DNA of 32,484 nucleotides from Eggerthellaceae bacterium (lineage in GTDB: Bacteria > Actinomycetota > Coriobacteriia > Coriobacteriales > Eggerthellaceae), in the NCBI GenBank assembly GCA_017459925.1, contig JAFUCC010000063.1, positions 1 to 32,484 of the forward strand. The letters run 5' to 3'. Of this stretch, positions 1 to 6,595 are shown piece after piece. Under the pieces are notes generated by a model that was not told where the DNA came from, did not search any database, and saw nothing but the letters and a program-made list of their open reading frames with translations. Both the position numbers and the translations under genes were made by a program. The stretch's first letter is position 1. Each line of letters starts with the position of its first letter.

Positions 1-16
1 CGAAGCGGAATGGCGA

Positions 17-34
17 GAGGGGCGCAAGCCCCTC
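17..34. other. GC-rich hairpin with GCAA tetraloop beside the DGR template
   Basis: A perfect 7-bp stem (GAGGGGC / GCCCCTC) closes a GCAA loop, a GNRA-type tetraloop. In the Bordetella phage DGR a hairpin of similar size with a GAAA loop sits just downstream of the variable repeat and helps target recognition. Here the variable repeat is not in view, so the role is inferred from position only. The segment could also be read as part of the template-like open frame. Confidence 0.4.
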
Positions 35-41
35 ACCGCCT

Positions 42-197
42 AGCACCAAGGGGATTCGCGGCAAGTCGGCCGCATGTTTCTTCTGGCAGGGCCTCGGCAA
101 CCTGAACAACGGCGCTAATGCCGGCTTGTTCTACGTCAACGCGAACAACGAGCTGTCCAACGCCAACTGGAACATCGGGTCGCGGCAATCTGGTTGA
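42..197 (+). repeat. DGR template repeat (TR) candidate
   Basis: In one frame this segment reads like the C-terminus of a C-type-lectin-fold phage receptor-binding protein, with segments such as FFWQGLGNLNNGANAG and NANNELSNANWNIGSR, then a TGA at 195-197. About ten of its codons are AAC or AAT, all with adenines intact. This is the hallmark of a DGR template, because adenines are the mutagenised positions and a variable repeat would show substitutions there. It lies about 145 nt upstream of a reverse transcriptase on the same strand. The exact 5' limit cannot be set without the variable repeat, which should be to the left of the window. Confidence 0.75.
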
Positions 198-340
198 AGA
201 CTCTCTATCCAACCGCGTCTACCCGGCACGACCAGAAGTGACCGGGCATGCCCGCTCAACGTAGCAAAATTCGCCCGAAGACCACTGGGCTGGTAGCGCA
301 AGCGAACGCTCAGAGGGCAACCAGAGAAAAGAGCTAGGTC

Positions 341-1438
341 TTGAAGACATATTGCAAGGGATTGAAGATTGATCGCGCTTTCATCGAGAAGGCTTACGCC
401 GAGTGGACGAAAGCACCCGCCGGAAAGAAGAACTCGTGGCGTGTCGACGAAGAGTATGGCGGCAAGGATGTCCTCATCGACGAGATTACCGAACAGGTTG
501 AGTCCCGCACGCTCTCGTTTAAGCCCTTCAAGCGTTACAAACGAATGGAGAAAGGGTCGCGCAAGGAGCGCGATATCAGCATCGCTGAGGTCAAGTACCA
601 GGTCGCCACATACGCGGTGAAGCTCGCTATCGGCGGCATGCTCGATGCGAAGCTCGGCTACTACCAGACCGCAGGCGTCAAGGACAAGGGCCAGAAGCTC
701 GTCAAGAAGGCCCTCGCGAAATGGTCCGCAGAGGAGGAATGCACACATCAAGTCAAGCTGGACGTGCGCAAATGTTACAAGCACATCACATGCGAACTGG
801 TCATGCGAATATTGCTCAAGTTCGTAGCAAGCGAGGACGTGTTATACGTGGCCGAATGCCTGCTCTCGTGTTACGAGTTCGGCGTGCTCGAGATCGGAAC
901 GTACTTCTCGCTGCTCATGGCGAATCTCGTACTCTCCTATGCCTACCACTTCATCGAGGGGCTGCACAAGTACCGGAGAGGCAAGCGCAGACGGCTCGTG
1001 CTCCATCAGGTGTGGCATCTCGATGACGTGGTTCTCGTCGGTTCTGACAAGCGCGACCTCAAGATGGCCGTGCGCGAGCTGACCAGGTACATGAAAGAGA
1101 GGCTTGGCCTCGAACTCAAGCCTTGGAAGGTGGCTAGCGTCGATGGAATCGAAATGCTCGACATGGGCGGCTACCGCGCCGTCGATGGCCGCGTGACTCT
1201 TCGCAAGCGACTGTTCCTGAGCGTCAAGAGGGCGTTCGGCAAGTTCTCAAAGCATAAGACTCTCGCCCTCGCGAGGCGTTGCTGCTCCTACTGGGGCTGG
1301 CTCAAACACTCTGACTCTGGCGAGTTCGTCAAGAACAACGGCATCGCTGGGCTGCTCAAAGCGGCCAAGAAGATGATTTCCAGGCACTCAAAGAGAAAGG
1401 AAGAAACATGCGCAGGATTCGCAGTGCAACCGAGCTGA
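341..1438 (+). CDS. DGR-type reverse transcriptase
   Basis: This 365-aa protein fits a group II-related reverse transcriptase of the DGR type. It would copy the template RNA with adenine-directed errors so the product can replace a variable repeat in a phage tail-tip gene. The palm motifs are visible: VKLDVRKCYKHI with Asp141 near residues 138-149, an IGTYFSLLMANLVLS block at 185-199 matching the DGR 'IGxxxSQ..AN' motif, and catalytic HLDDVVL at 226-232 with Asp228/Asp229. The usual aromatic YxDD is HLDD here and the SQ is SL, so it is a divergent member. The start is a TTG with only a weak upstream purine tract and is uncertain. The 3' end overlaps the next gene by 31 nt. No Avd accessory gene is visible. 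Confidence 0.85.
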   Translation: MKTYCKGLKIDRAFIEKAYAEWTKAPAGKKNSWRVDEEYGGKDVLIDEITEQVESRTLSFKPFKRYKRMEKGSRKERDISIAEVKYQVATYAVKLAIGGMLDAKLGYYQTAGVKDKGQKLVKKALAKWSAEEECTHQVKLDVRKCYKHITCELVMRILLKFVASEDVLYVAECLLSCYEFGVLEIGTYFSLLMANLVLSYAYHFIEGLHKYRRGKRRRLVLHQVWHLDDVVLVGSDKRDLKMAVRELTRYMKERLGLELKPWKVASVDGIEMLDMGGYRAVDGRVTLRKRLFLSVKRAFGKFSKHKTLALARRCCSYWGWLKHSDSGEFVKNNGIAGLLKAAKKMISRHSKRKEETCAGFAVQPS

Positions 1439-1722
1439 GCGCGGTCCACGTCGAGGACTTGGGCAACGGCTGCTCCGAGGTTTGGTTGTACGACAACATC
1501 GCCGAGACGCTTGTTGAAGACGAATACGGCTCCCAGGTGTTCTGGGATGCCGACAGCGTGAACGCCGTCGTCGCCGGCGTGCCGTCTGAAGACGAGATCG
1601 AGGCTGCTTTCGAGGATTGGTGGAACCGCCTCGAGGAGGCGTCGCTCACCGACGCCGAGCGTTTCGAGAAGCTTGAGGCGCAGGTGCTCTTCACCGCGCT
1701 GATGACGGATACGGAGGTGTAG
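1408..1722 (+). CDS. Small acidic phage protein of unknown function
   Basis: A 104-aa, acidic, soluble protein that I do not recognise. It starts inside the reverse transcriptase 3' end at an ATG preceded by AAAGGA, which suggests coupled translation, and ends 2 nt before the next gene. It has no membrane segment or Cys cluster. Trp-rich and acidic helical segments (for example EAAFEDWWNRLEEA) fill the second half. Its place between tail-tip and XkdX-like genes suggests a tail-associated or tail-assembly role, as seen for small ORFs at that point in siphophage maps. That is inference from position. Confidence 0.6.
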   Translation: MRRIRSATELSAVHVEDLGNGCSEVWLYDNIAETLVEDEYGSQVFWDADSVNAVVAGVPSEDEIEAAFEDWWNRLEEASLTDAERFEKLEAQVLFTALMTDTEV

Positions 1723-1724
1723 CC

Positions 1725-2024
1725 ATGGCTGTCAACGTTTACGAGAAGGCCGCGCAGTATTACGCGAAGGGCCTCTGGAAGCTAGCACAGCTCGAGGCGC
1801 TTGTCGCCAAGGGCTTGCTCACCGAAGAGCAGGTTCGCCAAATCGTCGGCATCGACGGCGAGTTCGACGGCATGACCGCGTCCGAGGTGCTTGCCGCTCT
1901 TGGCTCGAACCCGACCAAGGCACGCCTGCAAGACGCCTGTGACGCGCTCGGCATCGAGTACGCCGCATCTGCCACCAAGGCCCAACTGCTGGCCCTTATT
2001 GAGGCAGAGGTGGGTGCGGAGTAA
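1725..2024 (+). CDS. XkdX-like phage protein with C-terminal HeH/SAP-like helix pair
   Basis: This 99-aa protein begins with VYEKAAQYYAKGLWKLAQLEALVAKGLL-type sequence (residues 4-31). It resembles the short XkdX family found between tail-fibre and lysis genes in PBSX-like and many other siphophages ('YY.kGlw...l...v.kG.it.eey..I.G'). Residues about 62-97, containing SNPTKARLQDACDALGIEY and TKAQLLALIEAE, look like a helix-extended-loop-helix (HeH/LEM/SAP-like) module, which binds nucleic acid in other proteins. It starts 2 nt after the preceding stop, and its stop overlaps the next ATG (TAATG). XkdX function is not established. Confidence 0.65.
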   Translation: MAVNVYEKAAQYYAKGLWKLAQLEALVAKGLLTEEQVRQIVGIDGEFDGMTASEVLAALGSNPTKARLQDACDALGIEYAASATKAQLLALIEAEVGAE

Positions 2025-2281
2025 TGGACCTTACGCCCTATATCGGCTACCTCGTTACCGCTGCTCTTACGTTCATCGGCATGTATGTCGCCACGAAGAA
2101 CGCGAACAATGACAAGTTCACGGAGCTAATGGCTCAAAACGCGGCTCAAACAGCCGAGATACGGGCGCTTAAGGAGCAGGTCGAGAAGCACAACAACGTC
2201 ATTGAGCGCGTGTACAAGATCGAGACGGAAATGGTCACGGTCTGGAAGCGCATTGATGAGTTGAAAGAAGCTGTCAAGTGA
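2024..2281 (+). CDS. Membrane-anchored coiled-coil protein, XhlA/holin-accessory type
   Basis: The 85-aa product has one N-terminal membrane segment (about residues 5-24, YIGYLVTAALTFIGMYVA). A charged, heptad-like coiled coil to the C-terminus follows (residues 30-84). This arrangement resembles small lysis-cassette proteins such as XhlA, though XhlA usually has its membrane segment at the C-terminus. It overlaps the preceding stop codon (TAATG) and is followed directly by the holin, so the three genes are probably translated as a coupled block. A holin accessory or anti-holin role is inferred. Confidence 0.55.
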   Translation: MDLTPYIGYLVTAALTFIGMYVATKNANNDKFTELMAQNAAQTAEIRALKEQVEKHNNVIERVYKIETEMVTVWKRIDELKEAVK

Positions 2282-2292
2282 AAGGAAACATT

Positions 2293-2559
2293 ATGAACAT
2301 CAACTGGAAAGTGCGGTTTATGAACAAGTGGTTCTGGGTGACCATTATCCCCGCAATCATCCTGCTCGTTCAGCAGGTTGCTGCCATATTCGGCGTTGTG
2401 CTCGATTTTGGCGCCCTGCAAGACCAGCTGATCGCCGTGGTCGGCACGGTGTTCGGCATCCTCGCCCTCTTGGGTATCGCCGTCGATATGACCACCGAGG
2501 GAATTAGCGATTCGGAACGTGCGCTCGGATATGAGGAGCCTTACAAGAAGGAGGCGTAA
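2293..2559 (+). CDS. Phage holin (phi-LC3/PF04531-like)
   Basis: An 88-aa small membrane protein opening with MNINWKVRFMNKWFWV, typical of the phi-LC3/phage_holin_1 class ('INWKVRlkNk.fW...i'). Two hydrophobic segments follow (about residues 15-35 and 45-65), then a charged tail ending near GYEEPYKKEA. It would form the membrane lesion that releases or activates the endolysin encoded 2 nt downstream. ATG 2293 is chosen over the upstream GTG 2278 because AAAGGA lies 6 nt before it. Confidence 0.8.
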   Translation: MNINWKVRFMNKWFWVTIIPAIILLVQQVAAIFGVVLDFGALQDQLIAVVGTVFGILALLGIAVDMTTEGISDSERALGYEEPYKKEA

Positions 2560-2561
2560 CT

Positions 2562-3491
2562 ATGGGACGCTTCTCCTGGGGTTACACCGGCTCCATCATG
2601 GACCAGCTCGCGGGGTACTACAAGTTTGTACCCTTTGACGGGCAGCTTGACCTCGACAAGGGCGAAATCCTGCTGAGGACGACGTGGGAAAACCCGCCTG
2701 CGCACACCTGCATCTGCTCGACTCCCGGCCGTGTGCTCGAGGCGTCTGACGACTTCGACGGCAGGCCCGGTGATTCGTCTGGATGGGAAGTCTGCGAGCG
2801 CGATATCCATCACAACTCGTGGGAGTGGGTCGGCATCCCCGTAGGGTTGTCGGAAGAGGCAATCGACGCGGGTATCGCTTGGGGCCGCAACTACGTGAAC
2901 GATGATAGTCACGGCTACTCGCAGGGTAACGACCGCATGGGCGAGCAATGCGACTGTTCGTCTCTGGTGCTGATGATCGTCGGCGTCATGATTGACGCTC
3001 AGGAAGGTTTGCCTGTCGAGCAGGCGCCGTCAGTCGATTACGACGGAGGTTGGCAAGCCGAGCGTGCAGAATGGCAGGGCGACGTCATCGGCCGCGAGGA
3101 CACCACCGGTTGTCACGATGATTACGCTGGCGTCTTGGGTAAGCCCATCCTGTACATCGCCATCGACGGCGTTGGCGAGTATCAGGTGTCTGACATCCAC
3201 CATGACGCGTTCTGGCCAATGATCGACCACTACGACCTGTCGGACGAGGAGCACGGCTACGCGGGTGATAACCAGCCTATCGACAAGCTGCGTATCAAAG
3301 ACCCGACGGTATACTACCAGCTCCACGAACTCGGCAAGCCGCTTGACGAGTGGCACGAGGTCATGCACGGGCTCGTCGACTCGTCGAAGTACGGTGACGA
3401 CTTCGCCGGCGAGTCGAACGTGAAGCATGACCTTGTGCGCATCTGGCGCGACGAGGGCCAGCCTCAGCCCCGTTACAACGTGTACTCATGA
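2562..3491 (+). CDS. Phage endolysin, NlpC/P60-type (Amidase_5-like) with C-terminal repeat module
   Basis: This 309-aa lysin directly follows the holin. Residues 31-90 match the C-terminal half of phage NlpC/P60 (Amidase_5-type) peptidases: GEILL, HTCICSTPGRVLEA with His48, then PGDSSGWEVCER and a Trp. Residues 98-140 match the N-terminal half: AIDAGIAWGRN, DDSHGYSQGN and DCSSLVL with the likely nucleophile Cys132. The His half therefore precedes the Cys half, the reverse of the usual order, so the fold may be circularly permuted. Residues about 187-257 hold two degenerate repeats (YAGVLGKPI... and YAGDNQPID...) like wall-binding modules of other lysins. It would cut peptide cross-links in host peptidoglycan at lysis. 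Confidence 0.8.
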   Translation: MGRFSWGYTGSIMDQLAGYYKFVPFDGQLDLDKGEILLRTTWENPPAHTCICSTPGRVLEASDDFDGRPGDSSGWEVCERDIHHNSWEWVGIPVGLSEEAIDAGIAWGRNYVNDDSHGYSQGNDRMGEQCDCSSLVLMIVGVMIDAQEGLPVEQAPSVDYDGGWQAERAEWQGDVIGREDTTGCHDDYAGVLGKPILYIAIDGVGEYQVSDIHHDAFWPMIDHYDLSDEEHGYAGDNQPIDKLRIKDPTVYYQLHELGKPLDEWHEVMHGLVDSSKYGDDFAGESNVKHDLVRIWRDEGQPQPRYNVYS

Positions 3492-3643
3492 GGCCGGAGT
3501 TCGTCACAGCCCTCACGCTCGCGGTCTTGGCGATTATGCTCGCTTTCGCGGTCATGATCGTGGACTCGCAGCCGAAGTACAGCCACCAGCTGCATAACCC
3601 GTATTGGCCGTTCACTGTCGAGCTGAGCGTGAGGGATAGGTAG
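3488..3643 (+). CDS. Tiny membrane protein after endolysin
   Basis: This 51-aa ORF overlaps the endolysin stop (ATGA at 3488-3491), so it is probably translated by coupling. The product has one N-terminal membrane helix (about residues 6-25, VTALTLAVLAIMLAFAVMIV) and a short polar tail ending in VELSVRDR. It has no lipobox. Position and form fit a lysis accessory or spanin-like protein, but no specific family can be named. Confidence 0.5.
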   Translation: MRPEFVTALTLAVLAIMLAFAVMIVDSQPKYSHQLHNPYWPFTVELSVRDR

Positions 3644-4051
3644 TACAATGCAGGTGACGCCCCGCAGGGCGCTGGCTCTTAGCATTTCGGCCCGAAACTG
3701 AAAGCCCCCTTGGGTACTGCGGCTCTGCCCATGCTCTCAGCATACAGGGCGTAGAAAGCGGCCACACGCTCAGTGGTGCAGCAGGGCGCCTTGGTTTTGG
3801 CGGGTTTGTGGTGCCCCGTGTCATGCATCGCATCGCCCATGCGCCCAGTGCGCAGTGGGTTGCGAGGCCGTCACCAGAAGGCGTCCTCAGTCGCGCCCCG
3901 CGGACAAACCGCGGGGCGCATGCTTTGCAGGACACAATAAGTCACAATCTGAGATAATTCCTTGCGTTCCACGAATCTCAGCGAGCTTGAGACGAGCTTG
4001 AACAATTCAGCAAGAAGGGCGCAAAAGCGTGACCTGGGAGGTCGAATCGCT
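3644..4051. other. Non-coding phage end with several hairpins
   Basis: About 400 nt without a convincing gene. It contains a short GCCC/GGGC hairpin near 3655, a TTCGGCCCGAA palindrome near 3671, a perfect 11-bp hairpin at 3893-3919, and a small hairpin (GACCT/AGGTC) at 4031-4043 next to the attachment site. It could encode a structured RNA or simply be the phage attP arm. An ORF of 107 codons on the minus strand has no family features and is not accepted. Confidence 0.4.
3893..3919. terminator. Strong 11-bp GC hairpin
   Basis: GCGCCCCGCGG and its perfect complement flank an ACAAA loop. Only a weak T tract follows (ATGCTTTG), so it is either a terminator of the phage late operon or a structural element of a small RNA. 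Confidence 0.5.
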
Positions 4052-4096
4052 CTCGTAATGAGCAGGTCAGCGGTTCGAGTCCGCTCGTTGGCTCCA
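4052..4096 (+). other. Prophage attR: 3' fragment of tRNA-Thr(CGU)
   Basis: The segment matches a tRNA from the anticodon loop onward: loop CTCGTAA with anticodon CGT at 4054-4056, a perfect 5-bp T stem around TTCGAGT (4069-4085), and acceptor strand CGTTGGC plus T and CCA to 4096. The 5' half is missing: the bases before the loop cannot pair with TGAGC, and no GCCAACG-type 5' acceptor lies upstream. This is the pattern left when a phage integrates into a tRNA 3' end. The intact gene should be at attL, left of the window. Confidence 0.85.
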
Positions 4097-4104
4097 CGAA
4101 ACCG

Positions 4105-4136
4105 CAGGCCAGGACCAAGTCCTGGCCTGTTTCTTT
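4105..4136 (+). terminator. Rho-independent terminator after tRNA-Thr fragment
   Basis: CAGGCCAGGA and TCCTGGCCTG form a perfect 10-bp stem around CCAAG, followed by TTTCTTTT. It probably terminated the original tRNA-Thr gene. Confidence 0.9.
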
Positions 4137-4292
4137 TCCAGGCGGCAGGGTTGCGCGAGGGCGTGCGGACTGGTTTGCGCATGCCGCGGGGCCGCGCGGC
4201 GATTCCGTGGAAAATGTAGGCAAGGGGCGTGCGGGCGATTAGTTCGGGGTACTCTTACCAAGTGCTTTCACGCATTTCCGAGGGAGGATTGC

Positions 4293-6026
4293 ATGGGCGA
4301 TCGATACGACGACCGCTACGATTCTTACGACGACGGGTACGACAGCCGATCGAACGGTCGGTACAGCAGCTCTCGAAGCGACCGTTCAGGGTATCGTTCC
4401 TCGAATTCGCGTTCGGGCTCAAGCTCGAGCCAAGGCTCCTACGGCGCCAATTCGAACCGCCGCTTATCGCAGAGCGCCGATGCGCGCTATGTCGGTTCGC
4501 AGAACGTGTTCAGCGATTTCTATCCCGAAGACGACAATATCGACTTCTACCGTCGCTCGTCGTATGGCAGCGGCGCATCTGGCGCCTCCCGCAGCGCTTC
4601 CCGCAATTCTTCTCGCAGCTCGTCGCGGCGGTCTTCGTATGCCGACGAGTATTCCGAGCCGTATTCTGCCAACGCCACGCGCAACCGCTCGTCGCGTCGC
4701 GTCAGCCATACGAGCACGACGCCGCGCACGACAGCCGAGCGCGGCTCCGAGCGGCGACGTTACTCCGATTCCCTGGAAAGTCAGGGCACGAGAAGGTATT
4801 CCGCCAACACCGCAAGCTCTTCCCGACGGTCGGAGCCAGTGCCGCGGAACGCCGCTATCGATGACGACGAGCAGTACTACGACGAGGTGGAGTACGCCCC
4901 TAAGAAGTCCAACCGGAAGCGCAACATCATCATAGCCGTCGTTGTGGTCATCGCTGTCATCCTCATCGGGGCTGGTGCGGCGTTCGCTTACGTCAATTCC
5001 ATTTCGAGCAACTTGCACGAGGGCGTCGACGAAGACCTGACGAACGCGCTCGTGCCGACCAACATGGCAGACGAGCCGTTCTACGTGCTGCTATTGGGCA
5101 CCGACACGAGCGAATGGCGCGTCGAGAACGAGAGCGATTACGACACGACGCGCAGCGACTCGATGATGCTCGCCCGCATCGATCCGGTCAAAAAGAAGGT
5201 GGCGCTCATCTCGATCGACCGCGACACGATGGTCGAAATCGAAGGATACGGAACCCAGAAGATCAACGCCGCGTACGAAATCGGCGGCGCAGCGGGCGCG
5301 GTCAAGGCCGTTTCGAACATGACGGGGCTCGATATCTCGCATTACGCCTCCGTCGATTTCGATGGCTTCGCCGCAATCGTGGATGCGCTCGGGGGCGTCG
5401 AAGTCGATGTTCCCATGGCTGTCGACGATCCCGAGGCAGGTGGCACCGTCGAGGCGGGCCTGCAGACGCTCAACGGCGAGCAGGCGCTCATCTTGTGCCG
5501 CTCGCGCCATGCCTATGACGACATGAACACGGTGGGCGGGTACGTCCGCGATGGTTATCAGCGCATGATCCTCGGTGCCATTGCGAAGAAGCTGCTTTCT
5601 TCCGATATCCTGACCATCGCCAACACCGTGACGGACATGTCCCGCTACGTTACGACCGATATGAACATTTCCGACATCATCGGCCTTGCGCAAATCATGC
5701 AGGGGCTCGATCCCGATACCGACATCTACACCGCCCGCGAACCAACGTATAGCCTGTACATCGACTCGACATGGTACGAGGTGCTCGACGAAGACGAGTG
5801 GGCCAAGATGATCGACCGCATGGATAGGGGCCTGTCTCCCTCGGATACGGTCGAAGTCGACCCGGCGACAGGCGTGCTGTTGTCGACGACGGGGTCGAAG
5901 TCCGAGGCAAGCGCCGCGGCGCAAACGGTTTCAGTGGAAGAAGGCGCGCGAGCGGTTAACACGCGCGATCCCGAGGCCGAAGAGTACTGGGAAGACGATT
6001 CCGACGACTCGGAATACGAAGAATAG
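4293..6026 (+). CDS. LytR-CpsA-Psr (LCP) family cell-wall glycopolymer ligase
   Basis: LCP proteins transfer undecaprenyl-linked glycopolymers to peptidoglycan on the outer face of the membrane. The 577-aa protein has a long disordered N-terminal tail (1-205) rich in Ser, Arg, Tyr and Asp, one membrane helix (about 211-233), and an extracytoplasmic LCP domain. That domain starts near FYVLLLGTD (about 262) and includes the Arg/Asp-rich segments TTRSDSMMLARID, ISIDRDTMVEI and CRSRHAYDD. A Ser/Asp/Glu-rich tail ends the protein. The start has a strong GGGAGG at 7-12 nt upstream. It is 12 nt upstream of rlmH and may share its transcript. The low-complexity tail could be a phosphorylation or septum-targeting region, which is inference. 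Confidence 0.9.
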   Translation: MGDRYDDRYDSYDDGYDSRSNGRYSSSRSDRSGYRSSNSRSGSSSSQGSYGANSNRRLSQSADARYVGSQNVFSDFYPEDDNIDFYRRSSYGSGASGASRSASRNSSRSSSRRSSYADEYSEPYSANATRNRSSRRVSHTSTTPRTTAERGSERRRYSDSLESQGTRRYSANTASSSRRSEPVPRNAAIDDDEQYYDEVEYAPKKSNRKRNIIIAVVVVIAVILIGAGAAFAYVNSISSNLHEGVDEDLTNALVPTNMADEPFYVLLLGTDTSEWRVENESDYDTTRSDSMMLARIDPVKKKVALISIDRDTMVEIEGYGTQKINAAYEIGGAAGAVKAVSNMTGLDISHYASVDFDGFAAIVDALGGVEVDVPMAVDDPEAGGTVEAGLQTLNGEQALILCRSRHAYDDMNTVGGYVRDGYQRMILGAIAKKLLSSDILTIANTVTDMSRYVTTDMNISDIIGLAQIMQGLDPDTDIYTAREPTYSLYIDSTWYEVLDEDEWAKMIDRMDRGLSPSDTVEVDPATGVLLSTTGSKSEASAAAQTVSVEEGARAVNTRDPEAEEYWEDDSDDSEYEE

Positions 6027-6038
6027 CCCGCTTGCCGC

Positions 6039-6509
6039 ATGAAGTTCACCGTAATAGCCGTCGGCAAGCTGAAAGAGCGGTTTTGGGCGGATGCGTGCGC
6101 CGAGTACTTGAAGCGCCTGCAGCCGTATGGGAAGACCTCTGTTGTGGAAGTTCCCGACGTCGATCCGGCGAAAGCCGGCGGTGACGCTGCGGCGGTCGAA
6201 CGTGAAGGCGCTGCCGTCTTGAAGGCCGTTCCCGAACGGGCGCATGTCATCGTGCTTGCCATCGGGGGAACCCAGCGTTCGAGCGAAGAGCTTGCTGCGC
6301 GCATCGACAAGTTGGGCGTATCGGGCGTAGGCGAGGTTGCGTTCGTCATCGGCGGCTCGTGCGGCGTGTCGGCCGACGTGCTGAAACGCGCGGACGAAAC
6401 GTTGTCGTTCGGGCCGATCACCTTGCCGCACAACCTCGCGCGCGTCGTGCTGCTCGAGCAGCTGTACCGCGCGTGCAAGATTTCCCGAGGCGAGCCCTAC
6501 CATAAGTAA
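6039..6509 (+). CDS. rlmH: 23S rRNA pseudouridine-1915 N3-methyltransferase RlmH
   Basis: RlmH is a small SPOUT methyltransferase that uses SAM to methylate pseudouridine 1915 in helix 69 of 23S rRNA. The 156-aa length is normal. The N-terminus MKFTVIAVGKLKERFW, the glycine-rich FVIGGSCGVS loop (about 104-113) and the C-terminal trefoil-knot sequence LPHNLARVVLLEQLYRA...GEPYHK are diagnostic. It follows the LCP gene closely; its stop codon touches the inverted-repeat pair at 6510-6579. Confidence 0.97.
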   Translation: MKFTVIAVGKLKERFWADACAEYLKRLQPYGKTSVVEVPDVDPAKAGGDAAAVEREGAAVLKAVPERAHVIVLAIGGTQRSSEELAARIDKLGVSGVGEVAFVIGGSCGVSADVLKRADETLSFGPITLPHNLARVVLLEQLYRACKISRGEPYHK

Positions 6510-6579
6510 ATTGAACGTTACCCCAGGGGTGATGTTCAAATTGATAGATTTGAACATCACCCCTGGGGTAACGTTCAAT
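6510..6579. repeat. Palindrome family 1, mirrored pair (32-bp perfect stem)
   Basis: Two 27-nt imperfect palindromes (6512-6538 and 6551-6577), each with a TGAAC arm and an ACCCC/GGGGT core, face each other. Together, 6510-6541 and 6548-6579 are perfect reverse complements around a 6-nt loop, TGATAG. The structure starts right after the rlmH stop and ends 16 nt before the xth start, so it may terminate or attenuate transcription. A second locus of the same family is at 9812-9913. Confidence 0.95.
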
Positions 6580-6595
6580 CGAGAACAGGAGCATC

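Larger units (their letters stand above)
1..4096. mobile_element. Right end of a prophage (partial)
   Basis: This stretch holds a co-directional set of phage late genes in typical order: DGR template repeat and reverse transcriptase, a small phage protein, an XkdX-like protein, two small membrane proteins including a holin, an endolysin, and a tiny membrane protein. It stops at a 3' fragment of tRNA-Thr, after which chromosomal genes begin. The integrase, structural genes and the DGR target gene must lie left of the window. The right boundary is inferred from the tRNA fragment; the left boundary is outside the window. Confidence 0.8.

Noticed and set aside
131-784. 217-codon minus-strand ORF over the template repeat and RT start
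   Set aside because: Antisense to the better-supported reverse transcriptase; no family features and no ribosome-binding site.
3612-3935. 107-codon minus-strand ORF in the phage end
   Set aside because: Arg/Pro/Ala-rich shadow composition through hairpin-forming DNA; no recognisable protein.
3871-4182. Minus-strand ORF crossing the tRNA-Thr fragment
   Set aside because: Its peptide (RTRTADLL-like) is the common artefact of translating tRNA antisense.
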